From positions 744,001 through 808,000 of the forward strand of contig NZ_KB907789.1 in the NCBI RefSeq assembly GCF_000382205.1: DNA of 64,000 bases, written 5' to 3'. The notes under the pieces were generated by a model. The model was not told the DNA's origin, did no database searches, and saw only the letters and a list, made by a program, of their open reading frames with translations. A program made the translations under genes and the position numbers. Below, piece by piece: positions 1 to 7,748 of this stretch. The DNA is from Dyadobacter beijingensis DSM 21582. GTDB lineage: Bacteria > Bacteroidota > Bacteroidia > Cytophagales > Spirosomataceae. Numbering within the stretch: the stretch's first letter is position 1; each line of letters begins with the position of its first letter.

Positions 1-688
1 CGTATGAGTTAGGTTTAATACCCAGGAAATAGGGAAAAAGCCGCAGCAATGCGTGCTTGAACTTCGTGACGTAATAGCCCTTCGCATTGTTCCTGAACTG
101 CATTTTCAGCACCGCATCGTCGTAGAGGTGACAAATGTCTTTTTCGACCTCGAAATTCTCCGATTTTAACAAAAACCTGAACAGCGAGGGCGTGTAAATG
201 TTAATGTGCCCGTAGGACAGGAAATGCTTCAACTTGCGGTCGACATAGAACGAAAAGTCGATCGGCACCTCGAAAATCTGGTATTTGGAAACGCGTTTGA
301 TCTCGCGCAGGAGCATGCGTTCGTGCTCCACGTGTTCGAGTACGTGCGAGCAGATCACAAGATCGAAATGGTTGTCGGGATACGGTATTTTGTAGCCGTC
401 AAACAGCAGGATATCGTGCAGGTTGGGGATATTTTTGGACTTGATGCGCTCAATACCGCTTTCGGAAATTTCCACACAGTTGAGGTCGTTGCAGAAATCC
501 CATTGGGCCAGCCAGTTCAGAATGCTTCCTTCGCCTGCCCCTACTTCGAGCACGTTTTTGAAACTGATATGCTTTGAAAGCGCGACGATATTCTTCGCCT
601 TGAACTTCGCGCCCGTATTGCGCCATTCCACCATATTCTCGTCATACTGGGCGGAATACGACTCTTTTACATTATCCGAGATCTGCAT
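1..688 (-). CDS. Class I SAM-dependent methyltransferase, 3' end cut off by the window
   Basis: The frame opens at the ATG read from 688 and runs off the left edge with no stop, giving at least 229 residues. A glycine-rich SAM-binding loop (VLEVGAGEG, residues 46-54) is followed by FDLVICSHVLEHVEHE at about 108-123, the usual motif of Methyltransf_11/23 enzymes. The C-terminal part seen here is rich in aromatic and basic residues. The substrate cannot be told. The next gene upstream, for a DUF1361 membrane protein, is on the same strand 57 bases away, so the two may be co-transcribed. Family assignment is firm; function is open. Confidence 0.85.
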   Translation of the reverse strand, partial: MQISDNVKESYSAQYDENMVEWRNTGAKFKAKNIVALSKHISFKNVLEVGAGEGSILNWLAQWDFCNDLNCVEISESGIERIKSKNIPNLHDILLFDGYKIPYPDNHFDLVICSHVLEHVEHERMLLREIKRVSKYQIFEVPIDFSFYVDRKLKHFLSYGHINIYTPSLFRFLLKSENFEVEKDICHLYDDAVLKMQFRNNAKGYYVTKFKHALLRLFPYFLGIKPNSY

Positions 689-745
689 GTTGTGATAGTA
701 TGAATCGATCGTGAAGGCAAAAGAAGCTATTTTTTGACCATTCTC

Positions 746-1468
746 CTATTGGCTCTTCCTCGAATGGCGGATCCTGAAACGGATCACCCCCCACAATACC
801 AGATATAATATACCGAGCAACATCCCGATTTCCATCGCGAAAACCCAGGCCGTCCGGTCTAGCAGACTCTCGATCAGGTTGTTGATGATCAGGCCCGGCT
901 CGTGGATAATGTCCCAGCTGTTCATCCGCCGTACCCGCCCGAGGTACACCCCGAAGCCCGCCATCGGCAGGCTCACCAGCAACAGCAGGTTGGCCGGCTT
1001 GCGCTCGAATACCCGGCGCCACGAGCGGTGGATCCAGTAAAGCGACACCAGCCCGTTGAAGAGGCTTACTTCCGCATACGAGAAGAGCATGATGGTGTCG
1101 TGCCAGGTCAGGTCGCGCTGGTAATCCACGGTCAGGTGCGCGAGGTCGGTGATCATGTACGGCGCATTCGGGAAGAATGCCAGCCAGGCAATGCTAAGCA
1201 TGCCCAGAACCACCGGAATATGCCCGAAACGCTTGGTAAGGTTATCCGCGAGGAAAGCGATAATGAGCGGTATCCAGCTCAGGAAGAGGTTCCAGTCGAG
1301 AGAAAAGTCGACCGGCGAGTTGAAGAGGATGCGGACAAGGTGGAAAAATACTGCGAGTAGGCTCAGAAGCAGAAGCAGCAACAGCGAAAACAAGCCTTCC
1401 ATCGTGATAATGGGAGGATCGGATACGCTGAATTTATAATTCCTTATCCAATCTATCAAACGGTCCAA
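746..1468 (-). CDS. DUF1361 family integral membrane protein
   Basis: The 240-residue protein has about six hydrophobic segments. It carries blocks I recognise as the DUF1361 signature: a DWNLFLSWIPL stretch near residue 80, WLAFFPNAPYMITDLAHL near 115, and GFGVYLGRVRRMNSWD near 172. The family is of unknown function. It sits just upstream of the methyltransferase on the same strand. The last helix ends in a basic tail, which probably lies in the cytoplasm. Confidence 0.85.
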   Translation of the reverse strand: MDRLIDWIRNYKFSVSDPPIITMEGLFSLLLLLLLSLLAVFFHLVRILFNSPVDFSLDWNLFLSWIPLIIAFLADNLTKRFGHIPVVLGMLSIAWLAFFPNAPYMITDLAHLTVDYQRDLTWHDTIMLFSYAEVSLFNGLVSLYWIHRSWRRVFERKPANLLLLVSLPMAGFGVYLGRVRRMNSWDIIHEPGLIINNLIESLLDRTAWVFAMEIGMLLGILYLVLWGVIRFRIRHSRKSQ

Positions 1469-1539
1469 GTGTACGTAATTTAAGTTCTTTCATGACGATA
1501 AAGCAAGACAAATGAATGCTCACGTCTGACCAACACTGA

Positions 1540-2979
1540 TCAAGAGGCTTGTACCTCAGTAGGGTTTGTCGGGGCTGCCGGGTTTTTCTTCGGCCTCCTC
1601 CGTTTGTTTCTTCGCTTCGCCTTGGCAGCTCCGTTGGCCGCTGCATCGGCAGTGGCAACAGCTGCGCCGGCAGCTTCCACGGGCGCCGGTCCGGCGCTGT
1701 TAGTATCCCGGGGTTTTGCTTCGCGGTGCGGTTTTCTCGAAGATCCTCCATGACCTCCGCCGGCACCATCTTTTTTCTTCTTATTCCTGCTGCTACTACC
1801 AGTACGTCCTCCCGAACGAAACCGTTGCGGCTCGAATGCCGGAGCATCGCCCAATCCCAGGTCTGCGGTAATGGATTTCTTTTCCAATTCCTTCTCAAAA
1901 AGACGTTCGATCTTCAATACATATTTCTGATCGTGCTCATTGATAAAGGTCATGGCCGTTCCCTTGGATTCGGCCCGTGCCGTACGGCCTATACGGTGTA
2001 CGTAATCTTCGGGATCGCGGGGGACGTCGTAGTTCACCACATGGCTGAGATTATCAATATCTATGCCGCGGGATAGTACGTCAGTCGCAACGAGGATGGG
2101 GAATTGCCTGTTTTTGAAATCGCGCAGTACAATTTCGCGCTCACCCTGCTCTGAATCAGACGAAATGCCGTGTGCGCCCAGGCCCAGCTTCCGCAATGCC
2201 CGCACGATCGGCTCCACATTCGATTTACGGGATGTGAACAACACCATGCTGATATTTTCGACGCCTTTGAGTAAATGCATCAGCAGGGGCAATTTCTGCT
2301 CGTCTTTGGCTAAATAAAACTGCTGATCGATCCGGTCGGCCGGTCGCGATACCGCGAGCCTGATTTCTTCGGGATTTTGCAGGATGCGTTTCGCCAGGTC
2401 GCCGATTTTGGGCGGCATGGTGGCCGAAAACATCAGCGTCTGACGCACGGAGGGCAGGAAGCTCATGATTTTGAGAATGTCGCCCAGGAAGCCCATGTCG
2501 AGCATCCGGTCGGCCTCGTCGAGCACCAGGTGGCGTAACGTACTGAAATTCACATACCCCAACTGCAAATGGGCAATAAGCCGGCCGGGTGTGGCGATGA
2601 TAATGTCCGCTCCCTGGGTCAATGCCTTTTTCTGCTGGTCCCATTCCGGCCCCTTGTTACCACCGTACACGGCAATGCTGGTCGCACCGACGAAATAGCC
2701 GAGGCCCTGGATCTGCTGGTCGATCTGCACCGCCAGCTCGCGGGTAGGCACCAGGATCAGCGCGCCGGTATGTTCGTTGGCTTCGTGGGCAACTTTGTCG
2801 AGAATGGGAATGAGGTAGGCGGCGGTTTTGCCGGTACCCGTCTGAGCGCATGCAAGAAGGTCCTTACCGCTGAGAATGTGTGGAATAGCTTGTTCCTGGA
2901 TAGGCGTCGCCTGCTGGTAGTTCATGGAATCCACGGCGCTTAGCACGTCTTCGTGGAGTTCAAATTCGTTGAAATTCAA
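1540..2979 (-). CDS. rhlE: DEAD-box ATP-dependent RNA helicase, RhlE type
   Basis: All core helicase motifs are present in the 479 residues: Q motif near 24-30, Walker A AQTGTGKT (45-52), PTREL (78-82), TPGR (130-133), DEAD (154-157), SAT (185-187) and HRIGRTAR (328-335). The last 100 or so residues form a basic, low-complexity tail rich in Lys, Arg, Gly, Ala and Pro, as expected for an RNA-binding extension. RhlE-type helicases unwind short RNA duplexes in ribosome assembly, RNA decay and cold adaptation. A phylum-type promoter lies about 90 bases upstream, so the gene appears to be its own transcription unit. The assignment to RhlE rather than another DEAD-box group rests on overall resemblance. 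Confidence 0.92.
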   Translation of the reverse strand: MNFNEFELHEDVLSAVDSMNYQQATPIQEQAIPHILSGKDLLACAQTGTGKTAAYLIPILDKVAHEANEHTGALILVPTRELAVQIDQQIQGLGYFVGATSIAVYGGNKGPEWDQQKKALTQGADIIIATPGRLIAHLQLGYVNFSTLRHLVLDEADRMLDMGFLGDILKIMSFLPSVRQTLMFSATMPPKIGDLAKRILQNPEEIRLAVSRPADRIDQQFYLAKDEQKLPLLMHLLKGVENISMVLFTSRKSNVEPIVRALRKLGLGAHGISSDSEQGEREIVLRDFKNRQFPILVATDVLSRGIDIDNLSHVVNYDVPRDPEDYVHRIGRTARAESKGTAMTFINEHDQKYVLKIERLFEKELEKKSITADLGLGDAPAFEPQRFRSGGRTGSSSRNKKKKDGAGGGHGGSSRKPHREAKPRDTNSAGPAPVEAAGAAVATADAAANGAAKAKRRNKRRRPKKNPAAPTNPTEVQAS

Positions 2980-3076
2980 AATTCAGCTTTTAAAATCCGC
3001 AAATCCGTTGATTTACAGATGTGTTATAGATATAGCTGACCTTGATTTTCCCAGTCAGCAAACCGCTCGATTTGAA

Positions 3077-3108
3077 CAAATATAACCAAGAAGTGCCATA
3101 ATGACAAG
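3077..3108 (-). promoter_or_regulatory. Promoter of the rhlE-type helicase gene
   Basis: Read on the minus strand there is a TATATTTG -7 box (3077-3084), which fits the TAnnTTTG consensus. A CTTG (3105-3108; consensus TTTG) lies at the -33 position with a 20-base spacer. The predicted start is near 3070, giving a leader of about 90 bases. Confidence 0.6.
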
Positions 3109-3110
3109 AA

Positions 3111-3160
3111 AGGTGTGAAACCATCGTGTAAAAGATTCACTACACGAGGGCTCCACACCT
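3111..3160 (-). terminator. Nested hairpin downstream of the aldehyde dehydrogenase/DUF779 pair
   Basis: An outer 7-bp inverted repeat (AGGTGTG 3111-3117 with CACACCT 3154-3160) encloses an inner 6-bp one (CGTGTA 3125-3130 with TACACG 3141-3146). It lies after the DUF779 stop and just before the helicase promoter. There is only a weak T-rich tail, so this is a probable rather than certain terminator. Confidence 0.45.
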
Positions 3161-3179
3161 GCACAAATTAATACGGTTT

Positions 3180-3545
3180 TCAGACGTTGATGGCCGTCAG
3201 ATCGCTTGCTTCCTCATGCGTGTAAAGTCTTGAACGGGTAATAAAACGCACGCCCAGCGGGATTTCAAGGGAAAAACTCGCCCCACGGCCCGGCACGACG
3301 TCGATCGTCAGCTGGGTATGCTGCCAGTACTCGAACTGGTCGCGGCTCATAAAAAACGCACAGCCCCCTATTTCCCCCAGCAACACATCGCTTTCCGACA
3401 CCCGGAATTCTCCTTTCGGGAAACACATGGGCTGTGAGCCGTCGCAGCATCCGCCGCTCTGGTGAAACATCAACTCTCCATACTCCTCCCGAAGCCGGTC
3501 CAGGACCTTTTCAGCTTCGGGAGTGATCAATACGCGCTCGGTCAT
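3180..3545 (-). CDS. DUF779 protein, aldehyde dehydrogenase partner
   Basis: The 121-residue protein has the DUF779 hallmarks: an FHQSGGCCDGS block with paired cysteines near residues 28-38, FFMSRDQFEYWQHTQLTIDVVPGRGASFSLE in the middle, and a conserved GVRFITRSRLYT block. It starts seven bases after the stop of the aldehyde dehydrogenase gene. DUF779 genes are repeatedly found next to acetaldehyde dehydrogenases of the ExaC/AldB/Ald group. The biochemical role is not established. The Cys pair suggests metal binding or redox chemistry, which is inference. Confidence 0.9.
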   Translation of the reverse strand: MTERVLITPEAEKVLDRLREEYGELMFHQSGGCCDGSQPMCFPKGEFRVSESDVLLGEIGGCAFFMSRDQFEYWQHTQLTIDVVPGRGASFSLEIPLGVRFITRSRLYTHEEASDLTAINV

Positions 3546-3552
3546 AACATCC

Positions 3553-5106
3553 TCAGAAAAATCCCAGCTTGTTCTTATCGTACGAGATCAGCATATTTTT
3601 GGTCTGACGGTAGTGACCCAGCATCATTTTGTGGTTTTCCCTACCAAAACCCGACTTTTTATACCCGCCGAACGGAGCGTGGGCGGGATAGGCGTGGTAG
3701 TTATTCACCCACACCCTACCCGCCTGGATCGCCCGTGGTACCTGGTATATCTCGTGCGCGTCGCGCGTCCATACGCCCGCGCCCAATCCGTAAAGCGTAT
3801 CGTTGGCAATGGCAATGGCTTCCTCCGTGGTTTTAAATGTCGTCACGCATACGACCGGCCCGAATATCTCTTCCTGGAAGATCCGCATTTTGTTGTGGCC
3901 TTTGAAAATCGTCGGCTGAATGTAGTACCCGCCCGAAATGCCGTTCTCGAATGTCTGCGCCGCGCCGCCGGTGAGCACTTCCGCTCCTTCCTCCTTGCCT
4001 ATTTGGAGGTACGACAGGATCTTTTCGTACTGGTCGTTCGAAGCCTGCGCGCCCATCATCGTGGTACCGTCGAGCGGGTGGCCCATTTTAATGGCTTTCG
4101 TGCGCTGGATCACCCTTTCGATGAATTTATCGTAAATACTTTCATGCACGAGCATACGCGACGGGCACGTACAAACCTCGCCCTGGTTCAATGCGAACAA
4201 TACGGCACCTTCGATGGCCTTATCGAGGAACTCGTCGTCCGCGTCCATGACCGACGGGAAGAAAATGTTCGGTGACTTGCCGCCCAGCTCCATCGTCACC
4301 GGCACGAGGTTGTCCGAAGCATATTGCATAATGAGCCGGCCGGTGGTGGTTTCACCCGTAAATGCGACTTTGGCTACGCGCGGCGAGGATGCCAGCGGCT
4401 TGCCCGCTTCCACCCCAAAGCCCGTTACGATATTGAGCACCCCCGGAGGCAGGATGTCGCCGATCAGCTCCATGAGTACCATAATGGAGGTCGGTGTCTG
4501 CTCGGCGGGCTTCACCACCACGCAGTTACCTGCCGCCAACGCAGGCGCGATTTTCCAGGTCGCCATCAGGAGCGGGAAGTTCCAGGGTATAATCTGTGCC
4601 ACCACGCCCAGCGGTTCGTGCAGGTTAATGCAAACGGTGTTCTCGTCGTGTTCGGAAACGCTGCCTTCCTCGGCACGGATCACCCCGGCGAAATAGCGAA
4701 AATGGTCGACACAAAGCGGCAAATCGGCGGCACGGGTTTCGCGGATCGCCTTGCCGTTATCGATCGCTTCGACGGTCGCGAGGTATTCGAGATTGTCTTC
4801 GATCACCTGTGCGATTTTCAGCAGCAGGTTACTGCGGTTGGCGGCCGAAGTTTTGCTCCAAGCCGGGAAAGCCGCGTGCGCCGCATCCAGGGCCGCTTCC
4901 ACATCTTCTTTCGTCGAGCGGGCAGCTTGGGTGAACACCTGGCCGTCGATCGGTGAAATATTTTCGAAATACTCGCCTTTGGCAGGCGCTACGAATTTTC
5001 CGTTGATATAATTCTCATATTTTTCCTTGAAATCAGGCCGCTTAGCCAGATTTTCACTGCTGTACGTCTTACTTTCCACTGCTGGGCTTTCGGTGATCGT
5101 CTCCAT
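3553..5106 (-). CDS. NAD-dependent aldehyde dehydrogenase, acetaldehyde type (ExaC/AldB-like)
   Basis: A full-length 517-residue aldehyde dehydrogenase. Visible residues: the NAD-site PWNFPLL block (about 174-180), the general base in MELGGKSPN (Glu273) and the nucleophile in NQGEVCTC (Cys312, with a second Cys at 314, typical of the acetaldehyde/ExaC subgroup). It oxidises aldehydes to carboxylates in the cytoplasm; acetaldehyde is the likely substrate given the DUF779 partner. It is transcribed divergently from an AraC regulator. Its -7 box has no recognisable -33 box, which suits activator-dependent expression. Start chosen as the first ATG of the frame. Confidence 0.92.
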   Translation of the reverse strand: METITESPAVESKTYSSENLAKRPDFKEKYENYINGKFVAPAKGEYFENISPIDGQVFTQAARSTKEDVEAALDAAHAAFPAWSKTSAANRSNLLLKIAQVIEDNLEYLATVEAIDNGKAIRETRAADLPLCVDHFRYFAGVIRAEEGSVSEHDENTVCINLHEPLGVVAQIIPWNFPLLMATWKIAPALAAGNCVVVKPAEQTPTSIMVLMELIGDILPPGVLNIVTGFGVEAGKPLASSPRVAKVAFTGETTTGRLIMQYASDNLVPVTMELGGKSPNIFFPSVMDADDEFLDKAIEGAVLFALNQGEVCTCPSRMLVHESIYDKFIERVIQRTKAIKMGHPLDGTTMMGAQASNDQYEKILSYLQIGKEEGAEVLTGGAAQTFENGISGGYYIQPTIFKGHNKMRIFQEEIFGPVVCVTTFKTTEEAIAIANDTLYGLGAGVWTRDAHEIYQVPRAIQAGRVWVNNYHAYPAHAPFGGYKKSGFGRENHKMMLGHYRQTKNMLISYDKNKLGFF

Positions 5107-5140
5107 GATGAAAGGTTATTTTTAGAAATGATTGATAATA

Positions 5141-5148
5141 CAAACCTA
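5141..5148 (-). promoter_or_regulatory. -7 box of the aldehyde dehydrogenase operon
   Basis: On the minus strand TAGGTTTG fits TAnnTTTG and places transcription about 28 bases before the start codon. No TTTG-like -33 element is found 19-21 bases further upstream. Confidence 0.5.
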
Positions 5149-5261
5149 GCCCCGCAAGCCGTTAATCATTGGTACGATCGTGTCAAGTGTTAGGATAATT
5201 ATCTCATTTTTTCGAAAAACAATTATATTTATTGGATGGAGGAAAGGGAGGAGAGGCCATT

Positions 5262-5300
5262 TGTGGTCAGTGATAGTCAGGAGTGGTCAGTGATAGTCGT
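5262..5300 (-). repeat. Decamer array with TGAC core, upstream of the AraC gene
   Basis: The complement of TGAC (GTCA) recurs at 5266, 5276 and 5286, with GTCG at 5296, giving an exact 10-base period. Alternate units are more alike, so a 20-base period is also visible. The array lies in the divergent interval between the aldehyde dehydrogenase and araC-type genes. One turn of B-DNA per unit would place all cores on the same face of the helix. Confidence 0.7.
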
Positions 5301-5365
5301 ATGTGGTATGGTGTGGCAGGAGCTCGGGGATTATGACAGGTTTTTCGGTTTAAAATAAAGAAACA

Positions 5366-6292
5366 ATGGCGGGAGGTTTCAGATTGGATCAGGTGGCGGT
5401 TTCGGGAGAGAAATCGTTGAAGACATTGGTGGAGAACCGGAGGGCATTCACGCTGGAAAACTGTGAGCTGAACCTGTTCGAAACCTTGCAGCCCTCGGCA
5501 TTGGTGCCGCTCACCTTCCCCGATTTTGTCGTGACGAGCATGCTGCGGGGCAAAAAAGTCATGCATTTGTTCGATCAGCCGGGTTTTGACTACCTGCCCG
5601 GCGAAACGGTGCTCGTACCGGCCAATGTGACGATGAAAATCGATTTTCCCGAAGCCGCGAAAGAAAACCCGACCCAATGCATCGCCCTTGCCATCGACCA
5701 GATGAAAATCCAGCAAATCGTCGACAGGCTCAGCGAGATGTACCCGCGCGAAGGCAGGCAGCAGTTCTGGTCGTTGCAGCATAGCCAGTACCATTTCCTC
5801 AACAATATCGAACTCGCGCAAACGCTCAATAAGCTCATCAAAATCTGCTCGGGTACCGCGTTGGGCAAGGACATCCTCGCCGACCTTACCTTGCAGGAAC
5901 TGATCGTGCACATCATCCAAACCCAGCACCTCGCCGCCACCGACGACGCTTCCTACATTCACGAAGACAGCCCGCTGGCATTCGTCGTGAATTATATCAA
6001 AGCCAATATCAATGAAAAGATCCAGGTGGAAGACCTGAGCGAGAAGGCTTGCATGAGCCGGGCGTCGTTCTACCGCGCATTCAAGCGCGAGTTCAGTATC
6101 AGCCCGCTGGATTTTATATTAAGGGAGAAAATCAAAAAGGCCAAGCAGCTGCTGTCCAATACCAAAGACAGCATTTCCGACATTTGCTACCAGCTCGGCT
6201 TCTCCGATCTGAACTACTTCGGCCGGCAATTCCGCAAATCCGAAGGCATCTCGCCGAGCCAGTACCGGAACGTCACGAATCGCGACGAGTGA
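5366..6292 (+). CDS. AraC family transcriptional regulator, probable activator of the divergent aldehyde dehydrogenase genes
   Basis: A 308-residue regulator. Residues 1 to about 190 form a sensing domain resembling the AraC_N type, and the C-terminal 100 residues are a classic double helix-turn-helix (SEKACMSRASFYRAFKREF, then SISDICYQLGFSDLNYFGRQFRK). It is divergent from the aldehyde dehydrogenase/DUF779 pair with 259 bases between. That arrangement and the weak -33 region of the enzyme promoter suggest local control, perhaps in response to alcohol or aldehyde. Arrays of TGAC decamers flank the gene on both sides. Confidence 0.9.
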   Translation: MAGGFRLDQVAVSGEKSLKTLVENRRAFTLENCELNLFETLQPSALVPLTFPDFVVTSMLRGKKVMHLFDQPGFDYLPGETVLVPANVTMKIDFPEAAKENPTQCIALAIDQMKIQQIVDRLSEMYPREGRQQFWSLQHSQYHFLNNIELAQTLNKLIKICSGTALGKDILADLTLQELIVHIIQTQHLAATDDASYIHEDSPLAFVVNYIKANINEKIQVEDLSEKACMSRASFYRAFKREFSISPLDFILREKIKKAKQLLSNTKDSISDICYQLGFSDLNYFGRQFRKSEGISPSQYRNVTNRDE

Positions 6293-6358
6293 CGTTTTTT
6301 CGTCATTTGTTGTCAGGTATTGACAGGAATAGCCCAGTATTGTTCTTCTCTTATTACG

Positions 6359-6404
6359 CGACTATATATGACTACAAATGACAACACTTGACCATTCCTG
6401 ACAG
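6359..6404 (+). repeat. Decamer array with TGAC core, downstream of the AraC gene
   Basis: TGAC occurs at 6369, 6379, 6389 and 6399, preceded by CGAC at 6359, all exactly ten bases apart with unrelated six-base fillers. It lies between the araC-type stop and the stop of the converging 6409-6894 gene. It matches the upstream array in core and period but is in the opposite orientation. Confidence 0.7.
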
Positions 6405-6408
6405 GTCG

Positions 6409-6894
6409 TTACGTAATTCGTCCAGCTTTAAGACGATCAGTCATCATAATGGACCGGTCGATCCTTACCTGCACCGATTTGGCGCTGGCGATGTAATGGA
6501 TGATCGCCCGTTGGTTCACGGGTTTGGCATTTTCGAAAAGCCGCTTCGCCTCCTCGTCCTGTGCGAGCAGTTCCTGCAATTCTTCCGGCATATCGCGGCC
6601 GTATTCGCTGTCGTCCTTGCGAACGGCCGCTTGTAGTTTTTGGCCCAATACCAGCTTGCCCTGCTGACGCAGCTGGGTAGCCACATTCATGTAAAACCCT
6701 CCCCCGCCCCTGGGCCGGATGGCGCATTGGAAATGCACGGTACCGTTGATCACGCAACGCACACGGGCAGGCTTGCGCCCCTCGGTGAACTGCGCGGCCA
6801 CGTCGTCGGGTACCATCATATAAAATTCGCCTCCCTTTTTGGGGAGGCGTTCCAGTATCGATTCGAAATGAACTTCTTCTTCCATCGGAAGCAA
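6409..6894 (-). CDS. YdeI/OmpD-associated family protein (DUF1905 plus OmdA-like)
   Basis: The 161-residue protein has an N-terminal DUF1905 beta-barrel-like half (FYMMVPDDVAAQF; RVRCVINGTVHFQCAIRPRGGGGFYMNV). Its C-terminal half has the PEELQELLAQDEEAKRLFE and IHYIASAKSVQVR blocks seen in YdeI/OmdA proteins. These have been linked to bacteriocin or antimicrobial peptide tolerance, but the mechanism is unknown. The gene begins 21 bases after the DUF1080 gene, so the two are probably one transcript. An in-frame Met at residue 4 is an alternative start. Confidence 0.85.
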   Translation of the reverse strand: MLPMEEEVHFESILERLPKKGGEFYMMVPDDVAAQFTEGRKPARVRCVINGTVHFQCAIRPRGGGGFYMNVATQLRQQGKLVLGQKLQAAVRKDDSEYGRDMPEELQELLAQDEEAKRLFENAKPVNQRAIIHYIASAKSVQVRIDRSIMMTDRLKAGRIT

Positions 6895-6915
6895 TGCGGT
6901 TTAATCAGTCGGCCG

Positions 6916-7557
6916 TCACTCGGTCAACGGGCGTACCTGAATGTCTTTATAATACACCACGCTCTTCGGATCGTGGGCCTGCAATGCAAATGTACCCTGT
7001 TTCAGGAATTTATTCTTCATATCGCCCTGGCGCTTGTCCACGTCCGTTTCTTCGTAATCCACCACCACTTTGTCGTTGATTTTGATGGTAATGTGCTTGC
7101 CTTCTACCTTCACGTACTCGGTGTACCATTCGCCGTCCTTCACGTAGGTTTCCTTCACGTCCACCACATTATAGAGACTGCCGGTGCGCTTGTAGTCCGT
7201 GTGCGACTGGTTCACCTGCACTTCGTAACCTTGTGCGGGCCAGCCATCTTCCTGGTAAGCGGTGTGAATGAAAATACCGGAGTTCGAGCCTTGCGTCGTT
7301 TTCACCTGGGCCTTGAACTCGAAGTTTTTAAACATATGGTTTTTAATGGGACCTTCGTAGAAAAGATGCGCCCGCGGCCCGGCCACTTTAATGGTGCCGT
7401 CCTCAATGGTGAAGGAACCCGCATTCGCACCGACTTTCCAACCGGTAAAATCTTTTCCATTGAACAGGCTGATCCAGCCGTCCTGTGCGTGTGCAGAAAT
7501 TCCAAGGGCAATGCTCAGCAAAACGGCGCTGCAAAAAACATGCATTAGTCTTTTCAT
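6916..7557 (-). CDS. Secreted DUF1080 (3-keto-disaccharide hydrolase-like) protein
   Basis: The start is set at the Met of MKRLMHVF because it opens a clean signal peptide ending near SAHAQ; the frame extends 33 codons further upstream without secretion-signal character. The mature part is one DUF1080 jelly-roll domain: WISLFNGKDFTGWK near the start, SNSGIFIHTAYQEDGWPAQGYEVQV in the middle and GTFALQAHDPKSVVYYKDIQVRPL at the end. DUF1080 proteins include periplasmic hydrolases of 3-keto-glycosides and related sugar binders. Substrate unknown; neighbours give no sugar-specific clue. Confidence 0.9.
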   Translation of the reverse strand: MKRLMHVFCSAVLLSIALGISAHAQDGWISLFNGKDFTGWKVGANAGSFTIEDGTIKVAGPRAHLFYEGPIKNHMFKNFEFKAQVKTTQGSNSGIFIHTAYQEDGWPAQGYEVQVNQSHTDYKRTGSLYNVVDVKETYVKDGEWYTEYVKVEGKHITIKINDKVVVDYEETDVDKRQGDMKNKFLKQGTFALQAHDPKSVVYYKDIQVRPLTE

Positions 7558-7748
7558 AAAAATTCCGGTTTGGTAGTTCAGAAAGGTTGGTTTGTAAAAA
7601 TCGGTTAACGTGTAATTAAACCGCAAACTCCTAAAAACTACTGATTCTTCACACAAAGTTTACCCACCGGCCGGCAACCTTCGGCGGCATTTTGGGGTTG
7701 TATGTGCCGGGGCGCGGAATGCCGCGCTCCCAACCACCGATTTTTGCA

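Noticed and set aside
3523-4275. 250-codon plus-strand frame over the aldehyde dehydrogenase gene
   Set aside because: Shadow of the minus-strand gene in a high-GC codon pattern, with composition unlike a real protein.
7558-7656. Upstream extension of the DUF1080 gene
   Set aside because: The added residues precede an internal, typical signal peptide and look non-coding.
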